Shown here: one piece after another, positions 60,437 to 64,000 of the stretch | How the letters are laid out: each line of letters opens with the position of its first letter | Position numbering within the stretch: the first letter of the stretch is position 1 | Assembly: GCA_009617715.1 (NCBI GenBank) | Contig: VTFK01000221.1 | Coordinates: 558,001 to 622,000 of the forward strand | Source: Plectrocnemia conspersa | Lineage: Eukaryota > Arthropoda > Insecta > Trichoptera > Polycentropodidae | Direction of reading: 5' to 3' | Length of the DNA: 64,000 bases | Program-made: the position numbers and the translations under genes | Notes under the pieces: generated by a model | Databases searched by the model: none | What the model was told of the DNA's origin: nothing | What the model saw: the letters and a program-made list of their open reading frames with translations, nothing else

Positions 60437-61889
60437 TTATTTATAATTACAACCGGATTGTTCGAGAGTCCATACTACTTTTTCGATCTGGAACGATCTT
60501 CCACCTAATGAAGATAACTCCATGGCCATTGCTTGTCCAACTACTTTGTATCTAAATAGACATCATACAAAAATTAGTTTAGTTACATTCTTTGTGACAA
60601 AATTCAATGTATTCCCTCTTACTAATTGACATCGTTTTCGTATTGCAAAAAATTACGGTAGCTATCAAAAAATTAAAAATGTTCTAATAATGTTTAAAAT
60701 AACCAAAGCTCCAGAATTTTATTTTATATTATGTCAAGACGTAGTTGTGTTATTATTATGCAAATTTAAAAAAAAAATTAATGAAATAATTAAAAACATA
60801 CACTAATTTTTGTCAAGATCAGTGCAGGATTCATGTAATTGCTGAAAACATGGAATTTTCTTTATTGTTTTTATCAAGTGCCTTATATTGACAACGTTTT
60901 TTTGTATGTTTTTCTTAAATATTTTTGTTTCAAGACTGCAAAAAAATATTTGTGGTTTTGAATGTACAAAATATTACACGCGATACACCTAATTTTACTT
61001 TAGTAACTATTATGCCAAATTACTCAATCATTTCATGTTCATTCAAAAATTATACATCGATGGAAATCACTTGATATATCTAAAAAAACACATTTACATT
61101 TGTTCTATACGATAATTTTTTTGTGCTTCTCGAGGCTAATTTTTTTGTTAGAATAACTCAAGTTATTTTCAAATATTATGTAAGTGTTATTTATAGGTCA
61201 GTGTAATATTCTGATGAGATATTTGAACGGATTATATATATTAACCCTTTGGTTGCTGAGCCTTTGGGATTACTTTCTGAACATCAATGTATTATATAAC
61301 AAAATTATGTTTGTTCGGAAAAAGATATTATTTATCCCTGAAGCAAATACCCTTTAGTTCATTAAAAATGTAGTTGATTATTTTTTCAATGATGAAGACG
61401 TATTCAGCAATTTTTACAGAAGTAGTAAAAGCTGATATATCAGATATCGGCAACCATTAGGTTAAGTAGAACATATATTATTACACATAACTAATTTTTT
61501 ACCCAAATTCTTTTGCCAAGATGTTCAACATTTCGATTCCGTCCAAGTCAACTTCTATATGTGCATTGTTGATCACAGAATAGTTGATCGCTTCCTTGTT
61601 GAACTTTTCCGAAAGTAGTTTAGTTTCATGCGTGATGAGACCCTTGATTTCAACATGAAATATACACAACACTGAATTAAAGGATCATGGTATGTTAAAA
61701 CACGAGTGCTAAAAATTTTAGATCTGTTTTATTATGCAATTTTTTCAACGATATTAAACAATCGGTTCTGTTTTTATAAAATAAACATAAAACGGTTACC
61801 TTGACTTTGAGCGACACTGACGTCGGATACTCTAACTTTGTCACTGTTAAATAATGCATCTTGACAGTATCGACTGATGCGCACTCCAT
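60437..61889 (-). CDS. unrecognised small protein, three exons
   Basis: Exons 61889-61800, 61642-61503 and 60551-60437 chain in phase to 114 residues. The product starts MECASVDTVKMHYLTVTKLE, continues GLITHETKLLSEKFNKEAIN, HIEVDLDGIEMLNILAKEFG and YKVVGQAMAMELSSLGGRSF, and ends VVWTLEQSGCNYK. The donors GTAACC and GTAAAA are reasonable. The first acceptor (TCAAG) could instead be the CAG 23 bases upstream, but only TCAAG keeps the frame open. It looks like a small alpha/beta domain with a signal-less start. Its end (GYKVV ... VVWTLEQ) loosely recalls the GTP cyclohydrolase I feedback regulator fold, but I do not assign it. It is convergent with COQ9, 163 bases from its stop. Confidence 0.55.
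61310..61450 (-). repeat. dispersed repeat in intron 2 of the small gene
   Basis: Reverse-strand copy of the element at 42370 and 52565. It contains GGTATTTGCTTCAGGGATAA on the minus strand, against GGCTATTTGCTTCAGGGAAA near 52658. Confidence 0.6.
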
Positions 61890-63473
61890 CGTGGTAGCGG
61901 TTTATATAATTATAATAATAAAAAATTTGTCCAACAATCAACAGGATGTATTATTGCACATATATAAAAACAACACTGATCTAAATGTGGTTTCACTAAT
62001 CTAAGATCAATTTGAACAAGATAATTGACTATTGTTAAACAATATCGAGTTTTTTCATATGAAACATTTTAAACATGATATAATCGAGTGCCATATATAT
62101 AGGTAGATAATACTTAATAAACATTTAAGAGTAAACAGTGAGATGAGCATGTATCGATAGATGAAATGATATTTATATCGGTAATTATAAAAATAAATCA
62201 TCTTCAGTCGTATGTCTCTTCAATAGGATTAATTAGGATTTTATTTTCCTTAATGAAATTTATTCGACAAACGTCTATCAGAATCGATAAAAACAGTTTT
62301 ATTATTCGGTATTTTATAAATTATTGTTAAATTGGTTTGGCCACCCCTATGTATATAATATGTAATAAAATTCATACAGTTACTATAAAATAATTATATT
62401 TATATATGTTTTAATTAATTAAAGAGGGAAAAATAAATAATTTATGATCAAATGTACATATGTACAGTATATAAAAATAAAATAAAAATCTATTTGTATA
62501 TAATATAAATATAACAACAAAATATAAAATTATAACAATAAAAAAAATAAGGTTTTAATTCAAAATCACTATCATATAGATTTTTTAATTATTTATATAA
62601 TTGCTTTTTTTATCGAATTGCTTGATTTAGTCATTCAGAATGGTAACTTTCACAAATTTATATACTATAACAACAATACGCAACTTGATCGTCAAATTAT
62701 TAGTTACGCACCATTGTATTTTACAACCCCTAACAACACGTTTATATATAGTCAGTCCCTTTTTTTTTAAATATGATACAATAATATTTTTATATATTAT
62801 CTGATTTAGGTCATGATTTTTGCATAATACATAAAAGATTAATTGAAATGCGGTTACTAAGATAACACAGATAGTAGGGACTGTCTATATACAATTATAC
62901 TTAAAGAAATGATCTACCCTGCAAGCATATAAATATTATAAACTTCCAGTTCTTCATTGATCGCTATTAATTTTTGTTGCAAAAAAATACAGACACGAAT
63001 GGCTTCTAATAAGTAAATCAAATTCAACAAGGCAATCACGTCAGTGATCTAAGCTTCTGTAACGTTCATTTTGAATTTTGAAAACATATGTACAAAATTA
63101 ATGCTGTATTACACGTGTATTATATTCACTTATCTATGTATATACAGCAGATTATCATAGTACAATCACATTTTTCAATATTACAACTCTCGTTACAGTC
63201 CTGCTATATCACATTATTCGCGTGTTCAAAATTTCCTAAGACATTTTGCATTTTACACCAGCACATTGAATGCAAATTGGCTTGAAAATGAAATAATAAA
63301 ACTTAACAATATACCTACGTAATAATAATATATATATAATATATGCATGTATAAATAAATCTAATTGCGTAAATGGAATGATGTTCATCTTTTTTTGATA
63401 TTAAAACGTAAAATAATTTTGAAGCATTCACAATCACTCATTGATATGTTTCAATGTCTAATTATTGCACTAT
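61890..63473. other. spacer without recognisable genes
   Basis: Very AT-rich, with short TA-rich tracts, for example near 63325-63345. It should contain the promoter of the small minus-strand gene (just above 61889) and the 3' UTR of the gene that enters from the right. No exons, RNA genes or transposon motifs seen. Confidence 0.4.
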
Positions 63474-63590
63474 TCAGTCCATCTTTAGTGTGTCGTTTTT
63501 ATTCGGATCCTGCGAGTTGATGTCGTTCCTGTTTTGAACTTTGTTTCCGCCGCTTCTTCTTATTGGTGAGCTTTCATTTCCTGAATCACC
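63474..63590 (-). CDS. last coding exon of an unidentified gene (partial)
   Basis: After a good acceptor (TTATTTTCAG) the minus strand reads 38 codons, GDSGNESSPIRRSGGNKVQN, then RNDINSQDPNKNDTLKMD, and a stop at 63474. The sequence is hydrophilic with no motif, typical of a disordered C-terminal tail. The phase is assumed to be 0. The rest of the gene lies beyond the right edge, and nothing recognisable is seen in 63591-64000, which would be intron. The balanced base composition compared with its surroundings supports coding. Confidence 0.5.
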   Translation of the reverse strand, partial: GDSGNESSPIRRSGGNKVQNRNDINSQDPNKNDTLKMD

Positions 63591-64000
63591 CTGAAAATAA
63601 ATAATTACATATCAATATTTAAATTCTTATAGTTTGATATTTTATTTATGTCACTAATAACAACATAACTTAAAAATAATTATATTACATATTATAGTTA
63701 AATCTTTTTTTAATTTCTCACTTTAATAGATGCAATGTCAAAACGATCCATAAAAGACTGAAGAAAGCAGCTGTTTTCCTTCAACTATCTGACCAAATTT
63801 AGTTAAGGCAGTCGGTCACTCAAATTCCCTATAATTTAACCCTATTTTCGATACAACTTGGAGACTGTGATGCAGTACTACAGTGAGAACTAAAAAATTA
63901 CTGCATAAATTGTACACCATTGTGAATTTAAGATAATTTATATAAAAACTTTGTAATCTTTGAAACCGACGGCATTTAGGGGGGGGGGTGCAAATTTATC
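63591..64000. other. right edge, probably intron
   Basis: AT-rich sequence ending in a run of nine G near 63981-63989. No exon recognised. Confidence 0.35.

Overview
This is a window of an animal nuclear genome, almost certainly an insect. It is very AT-rich and its genes are split by GT-AG introns. The recognisable proteins are conserved metazoan ones, and the spacers and introns are full of DNA-transposon and LINE remains (piggyBac, mariner-like, Harbinger-like, several dispersed repeats). I cannot name the order or species.

Layout, left to right. 1-1992: 5' part of INTS15 (Integrator subunit) on the minus strand, running off the left edge. 2.3-3.2 kb: decayed piggyBac transposase. 4.2-4.5 kb: two exons of an unrecognised small gene. 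4.8-7.4 kb: CPSF30/CPSF4 (pre-mRNA 3' end processing), minus strand, with a one-base break in its reading frame. 7.9-20.8 kb: a gene-free transposon field containing two intact, closely related 560-residue piggyBac-type transposases, mariner and LINE relics and two MITEs. 20.8-26.9 kb: ENT4-type nucleoside/monoamine transporter (nine exons, plus). 29.0-33.2 kb: IQCA1/DRC11, an axonemal AAA protein (five exons, plus), tail to tail with TSEN34, a tRNA-splicing endonuclease subunit (seven short exons, minus, 33.3-34.6 kb). 38.1-39.9 kb: SDR39U1-type epimerase (five exons, plus). 41.1-53.2 kb: CARMIL, an actin-capping-protein regulator (24 exons, minus), with a 5'-truncated LINE in one intron and a long foldback repeat in another. 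56.3-58.0 kb: single-exon glomulin (plus). 58.2-60.3 kb: COQ9 (plus). 60.4-61.9 kb: small unrecognised three-exon gene (minus). 63.5 kb: last exon of a gene that continues past the right edge.

The genes look like an ordinary mixed neighbourhood of housekeeping, ciliary and cytoskeletal genes, not a functional cluster. I chained exons by hand, checking that splice sites, phase and family alignment agree. CARMIL (1,025 residues), ENT4 (623), IQCA1 (814), TSEN34 (280), SDR39U1 (300) and COQ9 (232) each close into one continuous frame.

Most notable are the paired intact piggyBac transposases, three roughly 1-kb foldback repeats each sitting in an intron of a different gene, the broken frame in CPSF30, and TSEN34, whose exons are too short to show up as long open frames. 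I found no CRISPR array, operon or convincing tRNA, and nothing I would call a new biological system with confidence.
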